Of a stretch of 64,000 nucleotides of DNA, positions 33,651 to 44,824 are shown in pieces (the stretch's first letter is position 1; every line of letters starts with the position of its first letter). Both the position numbers and the translations under genes were made by a program. Location: NCBI GenBank assembly GCA_024760905.1, contig CM045734.1, positions 43,624,564 to 43,688,563 on the forward strand. The letters run 5' to 3'. The notes under the pieces were generated by a model. That model ran no database searches. It was not told the DNA's origin and worked only from the letters and a program-made list of their open reading frames with translations. The stretch comes from Plotosus lineatus. Taxonomy: Eukaryota; Chordata; Actinopteri; Siluriformes; Plotosidae.

Positions 33651-34641
33651 GTGAGTCTAGGACTGAGAGAAGGGACTTTGAATGTTGGAACTATTACAGG
33701 AAAAGGTAGAGAGCTGGCTGACATTATGCAGTGGAGGAGGGTGTACAAACTGTGTGTTCAGCAGTCCAAGTGGAAAGGTAGCCAGGCTAGAAGCTGTTTT
33801 ATCATGGTGTGGATGGGAAGAAAAATGGAGTAGGAGTCATCTTGAAGGAGGGGTTTGCCAAGAATATTCTAGAAGTGAAAAGAGTGTTAGACAGAGTGAT
33901 GAGTCCAAAATTAAAAATTGAAGGTGTGATGTTCAGTGTTGTTAGTGCTTATGCCCCACAGGCAGGATGTGAGCTAGAAGAGGAGAGTTTCTGGAGAGTT
34001 AGATGAAGTGATGCAGAGTAGTCTCAGAGGTGAAAGAGTTGTCATTGGTGCAGACTTCAATGGACATGTTGGTGCAGGCAACTGAGGGGATGAGGAAGTG
34101 ATGGGCAGGTTTGGTAGCCAGGACAGGAATACAGAAGGACAGCTGTTGATAGATTTTGCAAAAAGGATGGAAATGGCTGTGGTGAATACTTTCTTCCAGA
34201 AGAGACAGGAGCATAGGGTGACTTATAAAAGCGGAGATAGGAGCACACAGGTAGACTACATCTTGTGTAGGCGATGTAATTTGAAGGAAGTCAGTGACTG
34301 CAAAATAGTAGTAGTGGGTGAGTGTTGCCAAACAGCATAGGATGGTGGTGTGCAGGATGACGCTGATGGTGAGTAAGGTGAAGAAGGAAACGGCAGAGCA
34401 GAAGACAAAGTGGTGGAAGCTGAAAAAGGAAGAGCGTCATGTCTTCAAGGAGGATTTGAAACAGGCTTTGGGTGGTCAGGAAGTGCTTCCAGATGACTGG
34501 ACAACTACAGCTAATGTGATCAGGGAGACAGATAGGAGAGTTCTTGGTGTGTCCTCTGGAAGGACAGTAGATAAGGTGACTTGGTGGTGGAATGAGGAAG
34601 TGCAGGAGTGTGTACAAAGGATGAGTTTAGCTAAGAAGTAA
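33651..34641 (+). pseudogene. RTE LINE endonuclease, frameshifted
   Basis: Pieces in several frames: LGLREGTLNVGTITGKGREL, GVGVILKEGFAKNILEVKRV, VVSAYAPQAGCE, ADFNGHVGAGN (across a stop), STQVDYILCRRCNLKEVSDC and KQHRMVVCRMTLM. A ConsHis-type QHR block is kept, but at least three frameshifts separate the pieces. Confidence 0.75.
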
Positions 34642-34805
34642 TGGGACATAGAGAGGACCAGATAGAGTAAACAGGAGTCCAGAGAGACACAGCGTAAGGC
34701 AAAGGTAGTGGTGTCAAAGGCCAAACAGAGGGCGTATGATGACTTGTATGATAGGTTGGACAGTAAGGAGGGAGAAAATTATTGATAAAGGTTGGCACAG
34801 TAGAG

Positions 34806-35070
34806 AAAAAGAGCCCCCAGTGCGGCTAACTGGGTTATCAAATCATGTCTCACTGTCTATGGTGAGAGGCATGTAAAAGAACCATTGCTGACTTTCGTAA
34901 AGAGTCGGCTGCAAAGTCGTCAACGTGTTTCTGTCCCTTGCTAAAAAGGGTTGTGACAGGAAGGGCATCCGTCATAAAAACCTCTGCCAAATCAAACGTG
35001 TGAATCAGATGATTCGTTGTGGCGACTCCCGAGTAAAAGGGAAAAAGCCTAAAGGAAGACAGACAGACAG
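34806..35070 (+). repeat. 5'-truncated SINE with RTE-type tail, nested in RTE LINE
   Basis: Begins in the body (CCCCCAGTGCGGCTAACTGG) and ends with the RTE tail and ACAGACAGA. CAGTAGAGAAAAAGAG before it and CAGTAGAGAAATAGAG after it are a 16-bp target-site duplication with one mismatch. The tRNA-like head was therefore never inserted. Confidence 0.85.
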
Positions 35071-35228
35071 TAGAGAAATAGAGATGGGAAGGACAAGCAG
35101 CAAGTTAGAGTGATTAAGGACAGAGAGGGAAATGTACTGACTGATGACAGAAGTGTGCTTGGAAGATGGAAAGAGTACTTTGAAGAGCTGATGAATGAGG
35201 AAAATGAGAGAAAAAAAGAGTAGAAGAG

Positions 35229-35982
35229 GTGACTGTTGAGGACAAGGAAGAAGCAAAGATTAGTAAGGATGAAGTGAGGAGGGCATTGAAGAGGATGAAG
35301 AGTGGAAAGGCAGTTGGTCCTGATGACATACCGGTGGAGGTATGGAAGTGTCTAAGAGAGGTAGCAGTAGATTTTCTGACAATACAGAAGGAGCTGCATT
35401 GCGCCTTTGTGGATCTAGAGAAAGCATATGACAGGGTGCCGAGAGAGGAACTGTGGTATTGCATGAGGAAGTCTGGAGTGGCAGAGAAGTGTGTTAGAGT
35501 GGTGCAGGACATGTATGAGAGATGTAAGACAGTGGAAAGGTGTGCTGTCAGTGTGACAGAAGAGTTCAAGGTGGAGGTGGGACTGCATCAAGGGTCAGCT
35601 CTGAGCCCCTTCTTTTTTTGCTGTGGTGATGGACAAGCTGACAGACGAGGTTAGACAAGAATCTCCATGGACTATGATGTTTTCAGATGACATTGTGATC
35701 TGTATTGAGAGCAGAGAACAAATGCAGGAAAATCTAGAGAGGTGGAGGTATACCTTGGAAAGGAGAGGAATGAAGGTTAGCCTCAGTAAAACAGAATACA
35801 TGTGTGCGAATGACAAGGACCCAGAAGGAACAGTGAGGTTACAGGGAGCAAAGATAAGGAAGCTGGAGGATTTTAATTACTTAGGCTCAACAATCCAGAG
35901 CAATGGAGAGTATGGAAAAGAGGTGAAGAAGCGTGTGCAGGCAGGTTGGAATGGTTGGAGAAAAGTGTCGTGTGATGTGTGA
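35229..35982 (+). pseudogene. RTE LINE reverse transcriptase
   Basis: The frame at 35229-35654 has RRALKRMKSGKAVGPDDIPV, VDLEKAYDRVPREELWYCMR (first catalytic Asp) and VGLHQGSALSPFFF. The frame at 35623-35982 has MFSDDIVICIESREQMQENL (catalytic box, FADD changed to FSDD) and YLGSTIQSNGEYGKEVKKRV. One frameshift lies between them, at the T-run near 35610. Inactive. Confidence 0.8.
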
Positions 35983-36012
35983 TAGGAAGGTATCAGCAAG
36001 AATGAAAGAAAA

Positions 36013-36423
36013 GTGTACAAGACCGTGTTGAGGCCATCAATGTTGTATGATTTAGATACAGTGGCACTGGGGAAAAGACAGGAGGCAGACCTGGAGGTAG
36101 CAGAGATGAAAATGTTGAGGTTCTCTTTGGGAGTAACGAGGATGGATAGGATTAGGAATGAGTACATCAGAGGGATGTTTAGAGGTTTTGGAGACAAAGT
36201 CAGAGAGGCTAGATTGAGATGGTTTGGACATGTACAGAGGAGGGTTAGTGAGTATATTGGTAAGAGGATGCTGAGGTTGGAATTACCAGGCAGAAGGCCT
36301 AAAGGAAGACCAAAGAGATTTATGGATGTGGTGAAGGAGGATATGGAGGTAGTTGGAATAAGAGTAGAACATGCAGAGGATAGGGTGAGATGGAGGCAGA
36401 TGATTTGCTGTGGCGACCCCTGA
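36013..36423 (+). pseudogene. RTE LINE C-terminal domain
   Basis: MYKTVLRPSMLYDLDTVALG, MLRFSLGVTRMDRIRNEYIR, LRWFGHVQRRVSEYIGKRML, PGRRPKGRPKRFMDVVKEDM and the terminal MICCGDP. Open over 136 codons and colinear with the copy at 8173-8589. Confidence 0.8.
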
Positions 36424-36499
36424 AAGGAAAAGCCAAAAGGAAAAGAAGAAAAAGACTGATTTACTTCCACAGTCAAAAGATGGTATATAAGGTGAACTG

Positions 36500-36578
36500 G
36501 CTGTTCCAAAGTGCCCCCAGTTGTGGATGTGAATAGTTGTGTTTGATAGCCCTGTGGTCTGGCAAGCTATTCAGAGTA
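36500..36578 (+). repeat. SINE family C body fragment
   Basis: GGCTGTTCCAAAGTGCCCCC, GTTGTGGATGTGAATAGTTG and GGTCTGGCAAGCTATTCAGA. Cut off by the Tc1 insertion at the TA that follows. Confidence 0.5.
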
Positions 36579-37275
36579 CAGGTCCTTCTCAAAAAATTAC
36601 CATATTGTGGTAAAGTTCATTATTATCTGTAATGTACTGACAAGCATTAGACTTTCATATATTTTAGATTCGTTACACACAACTGAAGTAGTTCAAGCCT
36701 TTTATTGTTTTAATATTGATCATTTTGGCAAAAAAGTAAAGAAAAACCAAAAATCTCGATCTCAAAAAATTAGCATGTTTCATCCGACCAATAAAAAAAA
36801 GTGTTTTTAATACAAAAAAGTCAACCTTCAAATAATTATGTTCAGTTATGCACTCAATACTTGGTCGGGAATCCTTTTGCAGAAATGACTGCTTCAATGC
36901 GGCGTGGCATGGAGGCAATCAGCCTGTGGCACTGCTGAGGTGTTATGAAGGCCCAGGATGCTTTGATAGCGACCTTAAGCTCATCCAGTGTTGGGTCTGG
37001 TGTCTCTCAACTTTCTCTTCACAATATCCCACAGATTCTCTATGGGGTTCAGGTCAGGAGAGTTGGCAGGCCAATTGAGCACAGTAATACCATGGTCAGT
37101 AAACCAATTTACCAGTGGTTTTGGCACTGTGAGCAGGTGCCAGGTCGTGCTGAAAAATGAAAATCTTCATCTCCATAAAGCTTTTCAGCAGATGGAAGCA
37201 TGAAGTGCTCCAAAATCTCCTGATAGCTAGCTGCATTGACCCCGCTGTTGAAAAAACACAGTGGACCAACACCAG
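36579..37275 (-). mobile_element. Tc1-like transposon, truncated copy
   Basis: Same family as 12549-13993. Starts CAGGTCCTTCTCAAAAAATT after a TA and keeps one inverted repeat plus the C-terminal half of the transposase in reverse. It stops at GTGGACCAACACCAGCA, where a short SINE tail begins. It has the 13 bp that the 12.5-kb copy has lost. Confidence 0.85.
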
Positions 37276-37340
37276 CAAATCAGATGATTCGCTATGGCGA
37301 CTCCCGAGTAAAAGGGAAAAAGCCGAAAGACAGACAGACT
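37276..37340 (+). repeat. Very short SINE with RTE-type tail
   Basis: Only ATCAGATGATTCGCTATGGC, GACTCCCGAGTAAAAGGGAA and AAAGCCGAAAGACAGACAGA remain. It abuts the broken end of the Tc1 copy. Confidence 0.7.
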
Positions 37341-37344
37341 GAAT

Positions 37345-37830
37345 GTCTACCAGGCACAATTACTGCTTTGAGCATCTGCTTGAGACATGTTGTCCCTGAG
37401 CTTGGAAAGCAGGTTCACCTGAATGTCTTCTAGAAATAATTACCTTGGCCGGACATATGAATAATGTCACCAAGTGGTCCGGTGTGCATTAGAAACTATT
37501 TTTTGGTTCCATACTCTGGTAAAGCCTGTCTGGATAGCTTAGCATAGCATTTGATTAACACTCTGGAAGTAATCAATCATGATAATATCTGATTATATCA
37601 AAATTAAAGCGTTTCCTTGTATACCAGAATGGCATTCAAAGTGTTGCATTGCAGTGTCTGATGGTCTATCATATCAAAAGCTGTGGAAACCTTTCAGTAG
37701 AATTTTGTTCTCTCATTCAGTGGAAGTGTCGAAACCCATGCCATAAAGGTTTCTCAATCAGGACATGCTTAATGCTTTCTATTGCCGCCACTCCCCCCAG
37801 CCTGTAAACTTTGGCACTGTCAATCACTTT
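37345..37830 (-). pseudogene. Possible decayed LINE reverse transcriptase
   Basis: The minus-strand translation gives KVSTAFDMIDHQTL near 37650, resembling the DFSKAFDTVDHxxL block of LINE reverse transcriptases. It is preceded by SAKVYRLGGVAAIESIKHVL. Stops and frame shifts abound. Weak evidence. Confidence 0.35.
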
Positions 37831-37924
37831 TATCTTCACAGCCATGCCTGTGCATATCTTGCAAGCTATTTTTTTCACACAATCATGCTTTCTTTTTCTC
37901 ATTTTATCATATTACATGCCATAG

Positions 37925-37977
37925 CATGTACTTCTTTTCCTTTCGGCTGTTCCCTTTCAGTGGTCGCCACAGTGAAT
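37925..37977 (-). repeat. RTE 3'-end fragment
   Basis: CTTCTTTTCCTTTCGGCTGT then TCCCTTTCAGTGGTCGCCAC. This is the last 50 bp of an RTE LINE or its SINE tail. Confidence 0.6.
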
Positions 37978-37987
37978 AGTTTATATT

Positions 37988-38310
37988 TTATTCATTCATT
38001 AATTTTCAGAACTGCTTCATCTAATCATGGTTGCAGGTAGGCTGTTGTCCAGCTCAGCCAACTCTGGGTGAGAAGAGTACACCATGGACAGCTCACCAGA
38101 CCATCGCAGGGCAGAAACACACTAATGCAGCCTATTCTTAACAAAAATCAATAATGGTTCTTTTGCATGCCTCACACATGGTCGACCTTTGACCCAGTTT
38201 GCTGCACTGTGGGGGGGGGGGGGGGCAGTGAAAGCCATTGACAGTGGGTGGGGTTTGAACCCCCAACCTTCTGATCAGTAATTCAGCACCTTACCACTGT
38301 ACCACCACTG
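37988..38310 (-). repeat. SINE, head A with L2-type tail
   Basis: Full span in reverse with a G-run (38212-38226) between body and head. Confidence 0.75.
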
Positions 38311-38870
38311 TACATTATATTTCATTAGATTGAAATTGTGACAGACTGGCGGGTGGATAGCTGGAGTGATGCAACTGAGGCAAACTCTGTTAATGTAGCA
38401 GTTTATTCAGGTAGGCGCACAAGGGTTAGTAATGGCTAACGTAATACGTAACAATAACGTAATACGTACCGTAATAACGTAAGTAATGGCAGAGCTCGCC
38501 TCTCTTATGTACACTCTTTCCAGCATCACACTGAGCGTGTACTTCATAGTAGGCTGCTCCCATGATGGCCTGGCATCACAACCACTGAGGCAGGTGTCAT
38601 GACAACCTGACATCATAATCACTGCAGCGTCTGTCCACTGCGTCACAAAATTTTGGACTAAGCATTTCTTAACTATATATAGTTATGTTTAGATTTCTCT
38701 GTTTCATTTGCAATATTCTCCCTGTTCCTCTTTAAAAATGTACTTTTTAAAATTTTACTGTTCATATGTTTGAGCAAAGCGTTGGGAGTGACTATTTCAC
38801 ACAGTAGTACATTTCACTACATGTTGTACGTGTAACTTGTGATGAATAAACATTGAATCTTTTGAATATC
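38311..38870. other. No gene recognised
   Basis: Unique-looking sequence including a short ACGTAATACGTA-type duplication at 38438-38482. Nothing supported. Confidence 0.4.
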
Positions 38871-39370
38871 CAGCATGATCAGTGCAGTGCAAGGCTCACT
38901 ATCAAGAGCATACAATATAATGATGTACTTTGAGAAGAGCAGTTTCTGCTATGGAGAACTTATACATAGACTGTGAGGACTTGTGGAGATTGCTCATTAG
39001 GAAATTGTGTTCTTGACATACATCAACAACTTTCTCCAGAATTATGGAAAGAAATAAGAGGTTGGCTACCAGTGAATGGAATGGTAAGAATGATGGGGTA
39101 AGTAAGGCCTGGCTTATTCAAGAATGATTTCATTCTGGAAGTGTTGAATTCTTTTGGGACACATCTGGTCTCCAGGAAGCTGTTTATATAATGTTTGTTA
39201 AAAGAGGAAGAAGCTCATCAGCACACATCTTGAGCAATACTATTGTAACTGGTTTTAGTTTGAATAGCCTGGAGAATTCTTGATGACAGCTCCGATTTCC
39301 TTTTGAGAAGACAGCTTCCAAGTTGTCAGTGGTAACACCACCAGGTTCTTTCTTCAAAAGATTTTCATTT
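38870..39370 (-). pseudogene. Possible decayed LINE reverse transcriptase, N-terminal part
   Basis: The minus-strand translation near 39350-39100 reads PGGVTTDNLEAVFSKG and then CADELLPLLTNII, resembling the GPDGVxxxxLxxCAxxLxxxLTxIF block ahead of the LINE palm. Several stops. Weak. Confidence 0.35.
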
Positions 39371-39417
39371 CATCAGTCTTTTGTTATTCATCGCTAACAT
39401 CAATGTTTTTTTTTTTC

Positions 39418-39757
39418 AGTTCAGTTAATTTTCTGTAACCGCTAAATCCTAATTAGGGTCACAGTGAGGCTGGCACCCATCTCAGCCAACTCCCGGGAAA
39501 GGGCAGAGTACACCCTGGACAGCTCTCCAGGCAGGGCGGAAACACGCTGACGGCTATGTAGCTACTCTTGTCGAAAGTCAGCAATGGTTCTTTTACACGC
39601 CTCACACCATAGACAGTGAGAGACAAGGCTGGCCTTTGATAACCCAGTTAGCTGCACTGGGGGGGGACAGTGACAACCTTGTGGAGAGTGGGGCTTGAAC
39701 CCCCATCCTTAGGATCAGCGATCCAGCGCCCTATACCACTCGTCAACCACTGCCCTG
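39418..39757 (-). repeat. SINE, head A with L2-type tail
   Basis: Full-length in reverse. CAATGTTTTTT occurs on both sides (39401-39411 and 39758-39768), an 11-bp target-site duplication. Confidence 0.85.
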
Positions 39758-39937
39758 CAATGTTTTTTGGGGTCACTAAAAACATGTTAAGCATCCAAAG
39801 TGGATGCCTGAACTTTTGCTCCCTATGAGATGCCCGGCTCACCTGTAGACACTCTTAGGATCACAACAGCAGACTTATCCAGATAGCAGAATATTCTTGT
39901 CTGTCAAGGCAGCTTACTTACATGAACACACTTATTT

Positions 39938-40182
39938 TTCTTTTGGTTTTCCCTTTTTTCAGGGGTCGCCACAGCGAATCATCTGATTCGCATGTTTGAT
40001 TTGGCAGAGGTTTTTACGTCGGATGCACTTTTTGACACAACCTTTTAGCAAGGGGCAGAAACACGCTGACGGCTGTGCAGCTACTCTTTACGAAAGTCAG
40101 CAATGGTTCTTTTACATGAACCTCTCACCATAGACTGTGAGAGACATGGCCGGCCTTTGATAACCCAGTTAGCTGAACTGGA
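39938..40182 (-). repeat. SINE with RTE-type tail, head missing
   Basis: Tail TTTTCAGGGGTCGCCACAGC, TTTTACGTCGGATGCACTTT and body to GATAACCCAGTTAGCTGAAC. The tRNA-like head is missing, again a 5' truncation. Confidence 0.75.
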
Positions 40183-40361
40183 GGTTACATGTGCACACTG
40201 ATGTATTTAAATTTTATGACCAACAGTCAGCCTGGTTTGTTGCCATAAGTGGTGGGCCATGCATTTGGTGCCTGGTCCTTAAAAGACTTAATTCACCTCT
40301 TCATACCACCACTATCATGTCATAATTATACAAACCATTAAAAAGATACAAAAACACAATA

Positions 40362-41348
40362 CAGTTGGCCCTCTACTTACATTCGAATACCTCTGAATAT
40401 GAAAAATCCAGATTACGAAAAACATTTTCCTAAATTTTCATCCTCTGTATACGAAACAACCTCTTCTTATGAAAAGCGCCAAATGCACCATTGAAAAATT
40501 CAAACACGCCATTCAAATATTTAAACGCCCCATTCAAACATTCAAACAATGCATGAGTTGTTCTCTCATTGGCTGTCTCCCAACATCCCACCCCGCTGGC
40601 CTCTCATTGGCCAGGAGGGAGCTGAACTGTACCCATTCCTGTACCCATTCTTCCTGTTTGTCACACACGTGAAGGAGAGTTGAACAGGACTGTTGACTTG
40701 TGAGTTTTTTTGAGAGTGATCATTGCAGCATTACATTTCGTTATCCGTCATGGACCCCAAGAAAGTGATTCCCGGTGACACCAAAGAGAAGAAGCGGCTC
40801 CATTATCAATCGAAGTGAAGCAGGAGATAATTAAAAAATATGAAAGTGGGATGCGGTTGAGCGAAATCGCAAAGGAGTATGGCCAAAACCCATCTACAAT
40901 CGGGATGATATTGAAGCAGAAGGAGACCTTAAAAGCGGCGATACAGTGATGGAGGTGATTGTTTTGGAACGAGATTAAAGTAGGAGACCTTAAAAGCGGA
41001 GATACAGTGACGGAGGCGATTATTTCGGAAAAAGCAGCCACCACATTTAAGGACCTCGTGAAGGAGGGTGGGGTGGGGATGGGGGTTCTTCAGACCAGCA
41101 ACCCCTGAACTTTAAAGCGTCGCATGGGTGGTTTGAGACATTTAAAAATAAAGGTAAATAATTTTCTCTTACTTTGAACACATAATTCATACAAAACTTT
41201 TACAATTTTTAAAGGGTTTATGGGGTAGTCTTAGGAGCCTTGGAATGAATCACACGTTTTATATGTAAAATGCACATCTACTTGCGAAAACTCCAGGTTA
41301 CGAAAAAGGCACTGGAACGGATTAATTTCGTAAATAGAGGGCCGACTG
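40362..41348 (+). mobile_element. pogo/Tigger-like element, family 1, complete ends
   Basis: 987 bp between TA dinucleotides. The left end CAGTTGGCCCTCTACTTACA and the right end, reversed, CAGTCGGCCCTCTATTTACG are inverted repeats. The interior encodes an N-terminal CENP-B-like helix-turn-helix on the plus strand (40750-40930). No DDE domain is present, so the element is non-autonomous. Confidence 0.8.
40750..40930 (+). pseudogene. CENP-B-type helix-turn-helix of a pogo transposase
   Basis: Starts MDPKKVIPGDTKEKKR. After a frame shift it reads SIEVKQEIIKKYESGMRLSE and IAKEYGQNPSTIGMILKQKE, the first helix-turn-helix of pogo/Tigger transposases, which in active elements binds the inverted repeats. 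The second DNA-binding half and the DDE domain are missing. Confidence 0.7.
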
Positions 41349-41399
41349 TATGCCTAGGCATGGCATTGCAGACAGAGGAGCATTTTGCGCATTTCTGAT

Positions 41400-42050
41400 A
41401 GCAACTCTGTGCATTACATGCCGACGATTTCCACTGGAAGTGGCTGAAAAAATTGGTGCTGAGCCAAAAGTAAAAAAAAGGGTAAATCTTATCTTCTTGA
41501 CCTTCCCTCCTTACGATGTCCAGCGCTTCTGGAAATCACCTTAAAAATGGATTTTTTAGAACGTTGAAAATAAGTCAGTTTCTCTTCCATCAGCCATTGC
41601 ATGAAAAAAAAAAAAAAAACTAACTTAAATATATTGCATGCAGATTAGCTCAGATCATTCAGCTTGTTTTGCTCTGATCAGCCAATCATAGGATGGAAAA
41701 ATGCTGAGGTTATTGCAGCCTGCTGGTTGGCCCTGTGAGGCAAATCTGGAATCTGATTGGTTAAAGAAACTGCTCATTGCTGATATAGATTAAATGACAT
41801 CGGCCAGCACTGCTGATTCTGAATTAGAATACTTTATTGATCCCAGAGGAAATTGTGTATTCTAATAGTGCAGTGCATTTCCACATCACATTGTTCAACT
41901 TCGTTCTGTGAGGCAATGAAATGGAGACTTACCATCCTTAGGCACCATCAAGTCATGTGTGATCCCTGGCAGTCTCTCGCGCTCTCTCTCGAAATAATCT
42001 CACACACATACATACACACACACAGACAAAACAAAACAAACAAACAAAAA
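41400..42050. other. No gene recognised
   Basis: Unique-looking sequence. GAATTAGAATACTTTATTGA then TCCCAGAGGAAATTG at 41822-41857 resembles the short conserved end of a common fish repeat. No coding feature. Confidence 0.4.
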
Positions 42051-42054
42051 ATCA

Positions 42055-42960
42055 ATCTCTAGCGGTTGTAGTCCTGCATTTTCGTGATGAGCATCTTTAG
42101 ACTCTGACCCATGGCATCCTTGATTTCCTTTATCCACTTGCCCCTGGGTTTGCCTTGCCACCTCATTCCACTCACCAAAGCCAATGTGGACCTCCTTTTC
42201 AAACAATCACCATTTGTGCAAGCAATGCAGCTGAAACAGTTCATTTTCAATCAAACAGTCACTCTCCAGGATGATAGTCACCATTTTTTGCCAATGGTCT
42301 GGATGACCCTCACTGTTCTGCACTCTTTATGTCCAACTGCCCATCACATTTCAGCCTTTTCGATCCTTTTTCTGGCCTGTTTTGTTGTGGTCCTAGCTCT
42401 ATTTATAGATTCTGGAAAATCTATGCACCTGCTGAGCTGAAATTTAGCCTCAAGTGAGATTTAACAGTCAGTTCAGATCTTGTTGAACTTCTTTACCAAA
42501 TTTTTCCTAAATGTGATTCTCCTCAGGCTTGCTTTCTTGCAATCTCAATCTTTTCATAAATGAAAAATTAGGAAGCTGGTCCTTCAAGATTCATTATTTT
42601 GTGTATTTTTTTTTTCCAGTTTCAGACTCCTACAATGCCTAGAAAAGACCCATAGAATGTTCTGATGTCTACGTCAGAATGGTAGTGTCCTCCACATATC
42701 TGAGGTTCTTTAACATCTGACCACTGATTCAAACTTGATCACCACTTTTATTCCTGATAATCATCTGCACATACAAAATGAGCCAAACATGGAATTCAGC
42801 CTTGTCTGATCCCTTGCTGATTTTAACCCAGTCTGACTCCCTCTGGTTAACACTCTTGCAAGCTTCTTTGTCAGGTTTTTGAAAAGAGATGACGCGCCTT
42901 GGCACACCCATTCTGTCGAGGTATGCTCATAGGCGGTCATAGTCGATGCTTCTGAATGCT
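42055..42960 (-). pseudogene. Decayed BovB/RTE-like reverse transcriptase fragment
   Basis: The minus-strand translation has MGVPRRVISFQKPDKEACKS, ESDWVKISKGSDKAEFHVWL and YVQMIIRNKSGDQV at 42911-42729. These follow the BovB-type pattern MGIPDHLxxLLRNLYAGQEA, TDWFxIGKGVRQGCILSP and AEYIMRNAG. The C-terminus at 42206-42060 reads RGKWIKEIKDAMGQSLKMLI. It differs clearly from the other RTE copies here. Heavily decayed. Confidence 0.5.
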
Positions 42961-43264
42961 TTTGCGTAGTCAGTTCCTCTGTCTTCCTCTGGCTTTTGGC
43001 TAGTTAGTTTGTCTGTCTGATATTTGCAGCATGGTCCAGCGTGTCTCACTGCTTCAGAAAAATAAATAAACATCAGTAAAATCTGTAGAAATTTTCTCTT
43101 TCTCTGTCTCTCTCTCTCTCATTCACTCTCACACAGACAGAATTTAAACATATATATTTATTCTCAACTCTCCCAAATACCAAACAAACTATTCACTTAA
43201 AATAATGCGAAGCATTTTCACATTACATTACTGCTGTTGATAACTGAGCAACTCAAACATTGCC

Positions 43265-43417
43265 AACAAAAGTCATCATTGGTTCTTTCACTAGCCTCTC
43301 ACCATGGACAGTGAAAGACATCTCCAGCCTTTCCTAACCCAATCAACTGCTTGCCAACTCATTGATAGTGGGGCTTGAACCCCTGATTGTGGGATCATTA
43401 AACCCTCACTTTACCAC
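43265..43417 (-). repeat. SINE head A fragment, reverse
   Basis: AAAGTCATCATTGGTTCTTT, CTCTCACCATGGACAGTGAA and GGGGCTTGAACCCCTGATTG run tail-to-head and end at TTTACCACTG. It meets the next SINE head to head. Confidence 0.65.
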
Positions 43418-43748
43418 TGTCTAGTGGTATAGGGTGCTGGATCGCTGATCCAAAGGTTGGGGGTTCGATTCCCACTCTCCACAAAGTTGTCACTGTCCTC
43501 CCCAGTGCAGCTAACTGGGTTATCAAAGGCCGGCCATGTCTCTCACTGTCTATGGTGTGAGGCATGTAAAAGAACCATTGCTGACTTTTGACAAGAGTAG
43601 GCTGCAAAGCCGTGAGCGTGTTTCCGCCCTGCGATGGCCTGGCGAGCTGTCCAGGGTGTACTCTGGCCTCGCCCGAAGTTGGCTGGGATGTGCACCAGCC
43701 TCCCCGTGACCCTAATTAGGATTAAGCAGTTACAGAAAATAAACTGAA
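43418..43748 (+). repeat. SINE, head A with L2-type tail
   Basis: Full body and tail. The head begins at TGTCTAGTGGTATAGGGTGC, so the first ten or so bases are missing at the junction with the inverted copy. Confidence 0.8.
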
Positions 43749-44210
43749 CTGTGGTCTTAGAGGTGTGTGTGCTTTTCAATTCTCACCGTAGAGGGCTTAG
43801 TCGTTCCCTTCTTTTCTTTTATTGTTTATTAATTTATACTATTTATGTATCTATTTATTTATTTACCTATATAATATATATGTATGTGTGTACGTTTGTA
43901 TCTATTTTTGCACCCCCTACTGATGATACCTCAAGAGTCTGTAACAGTGAATTTCTCCATTGTGAGATTAATAAAGCTGTATCTATCTGTATCTTCTCAA
44001 GAGAACAAATATCAGAGTGTCCTTCAGGATGGTAAATCATATTTAAAAATTATTTGTGTAAAACAGAATAATTTGTCATTCTTATTAATCAAAGCTTAAA
44101 TGCCCTCACCCAATAAAATCCTGTATTTCCGTGCATCAGTTTTAAGACAGGCAATGAGTCACTGAAGTACGTCACACTTGAAGCTGAAAAAGTGGATAAG
44201 CAGGATCAAG

Positions 44211-44214
<4 letters not shown>
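43749..44214. other. Upstream flank of aqp3, no gene recognised
   Basis: AT-rich stretch between the last SINE and the GT tract in front of aqp3. Nothing else recognised. Confidence 0.4.

Positions 44215-44277
<63 letters not shown>
44215..44277. repeat. (GT)n microsatellite upstream of aqp3
   Basis: About 31 GT units, ending about 130 bp before the aqp3 start codon and about 40 bp before a TATA-like box. Confidence 0.95.
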
Positions 44278-44278
<1 letters not shown>

Positions 44279-44316
44279 AGGCTGGCACTAAGAAGTGGGA
44301 GGGCATGGTACATAGT

Positions 44317-44323
44317 TATAAGA
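44317..44323 (+). promoter_or_regulatory. TATA-like box of aqp3
   Basis: TATAAGA, 85 bp before the start codon. A start site about 30 bp downstream would leave a 5' UTR of roughly 60 bases. Inferred from position only. Confidence 0.4.
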
Positions 44324-44407
44324 GCAGGATGCTCTGTTGGCTTAAAAGCATTTCACTGAGGGGCATAAAGTGGAACAAGCGCTAGGTGTCAAGAAGCGAG
44401 CAGGAAG

Positions 44408-44515
44408 ATGGGCAGGCAAAAGATGTTTCTGAATAAACTAGCTCGCACCTTCCAAATTCGCAATAAGCTTCTACGCCAGGGACTGGCTGAATGCTTAGGC
44501 ACATTGATCCTGGTG
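44408..44515 (+). CDS. aqp3: aqp3 exon 1
   Basis: 36 codons from ATG to TTGATCCTGGTG, followed by donor GTAAGT. Encodes the cytoplasmic N-terminus and the start of helix 1 ([16 protein letters not shown]). Ends in phase 0. Confidence 0.95.
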
Positions 44516-44758
44516 GTAAGTGACTGAAATCTTTTTGTTCATTGATAAAAGCTCTAAATTCATATTTATTAACTCACAAGTTGAAAATTTATTATTGTCT
44601 CTAATTCTGATCTTTAATAGCATTAGTTGATATACTTTAAGATATACTCAAGATATACTCAAGTCTAGTGTATGTGCTTCATATATTGTATTTGAATAAT
44701 TATCTGTGATTATCTTAGATATTATTTACCTTCACTGGTTGTTGTACTTGAAAATACA

Positions 44759-44824
<66 letters not shown>

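Larger units (their letters stand above)
33380..36455 (+). mobile_element. RTE-clade LINE, near-complete, decayed, with nested SINE
   Basis: 5' UTR with AGGAAGGGTATCTGGCGTAA, then endonuclease, reverse transcriptase and C-terminus, ending CTGTGGCGACCCCTGAAAGG and GAAAAGAAGAAAAAGA. Homologous end to end with the minus-strand copy at 8142-10610, but it keeps the proximal reverse transcriptase. Broken by several frameshifts and by a SINE at about 34806-35070. Confidence 0.85.
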
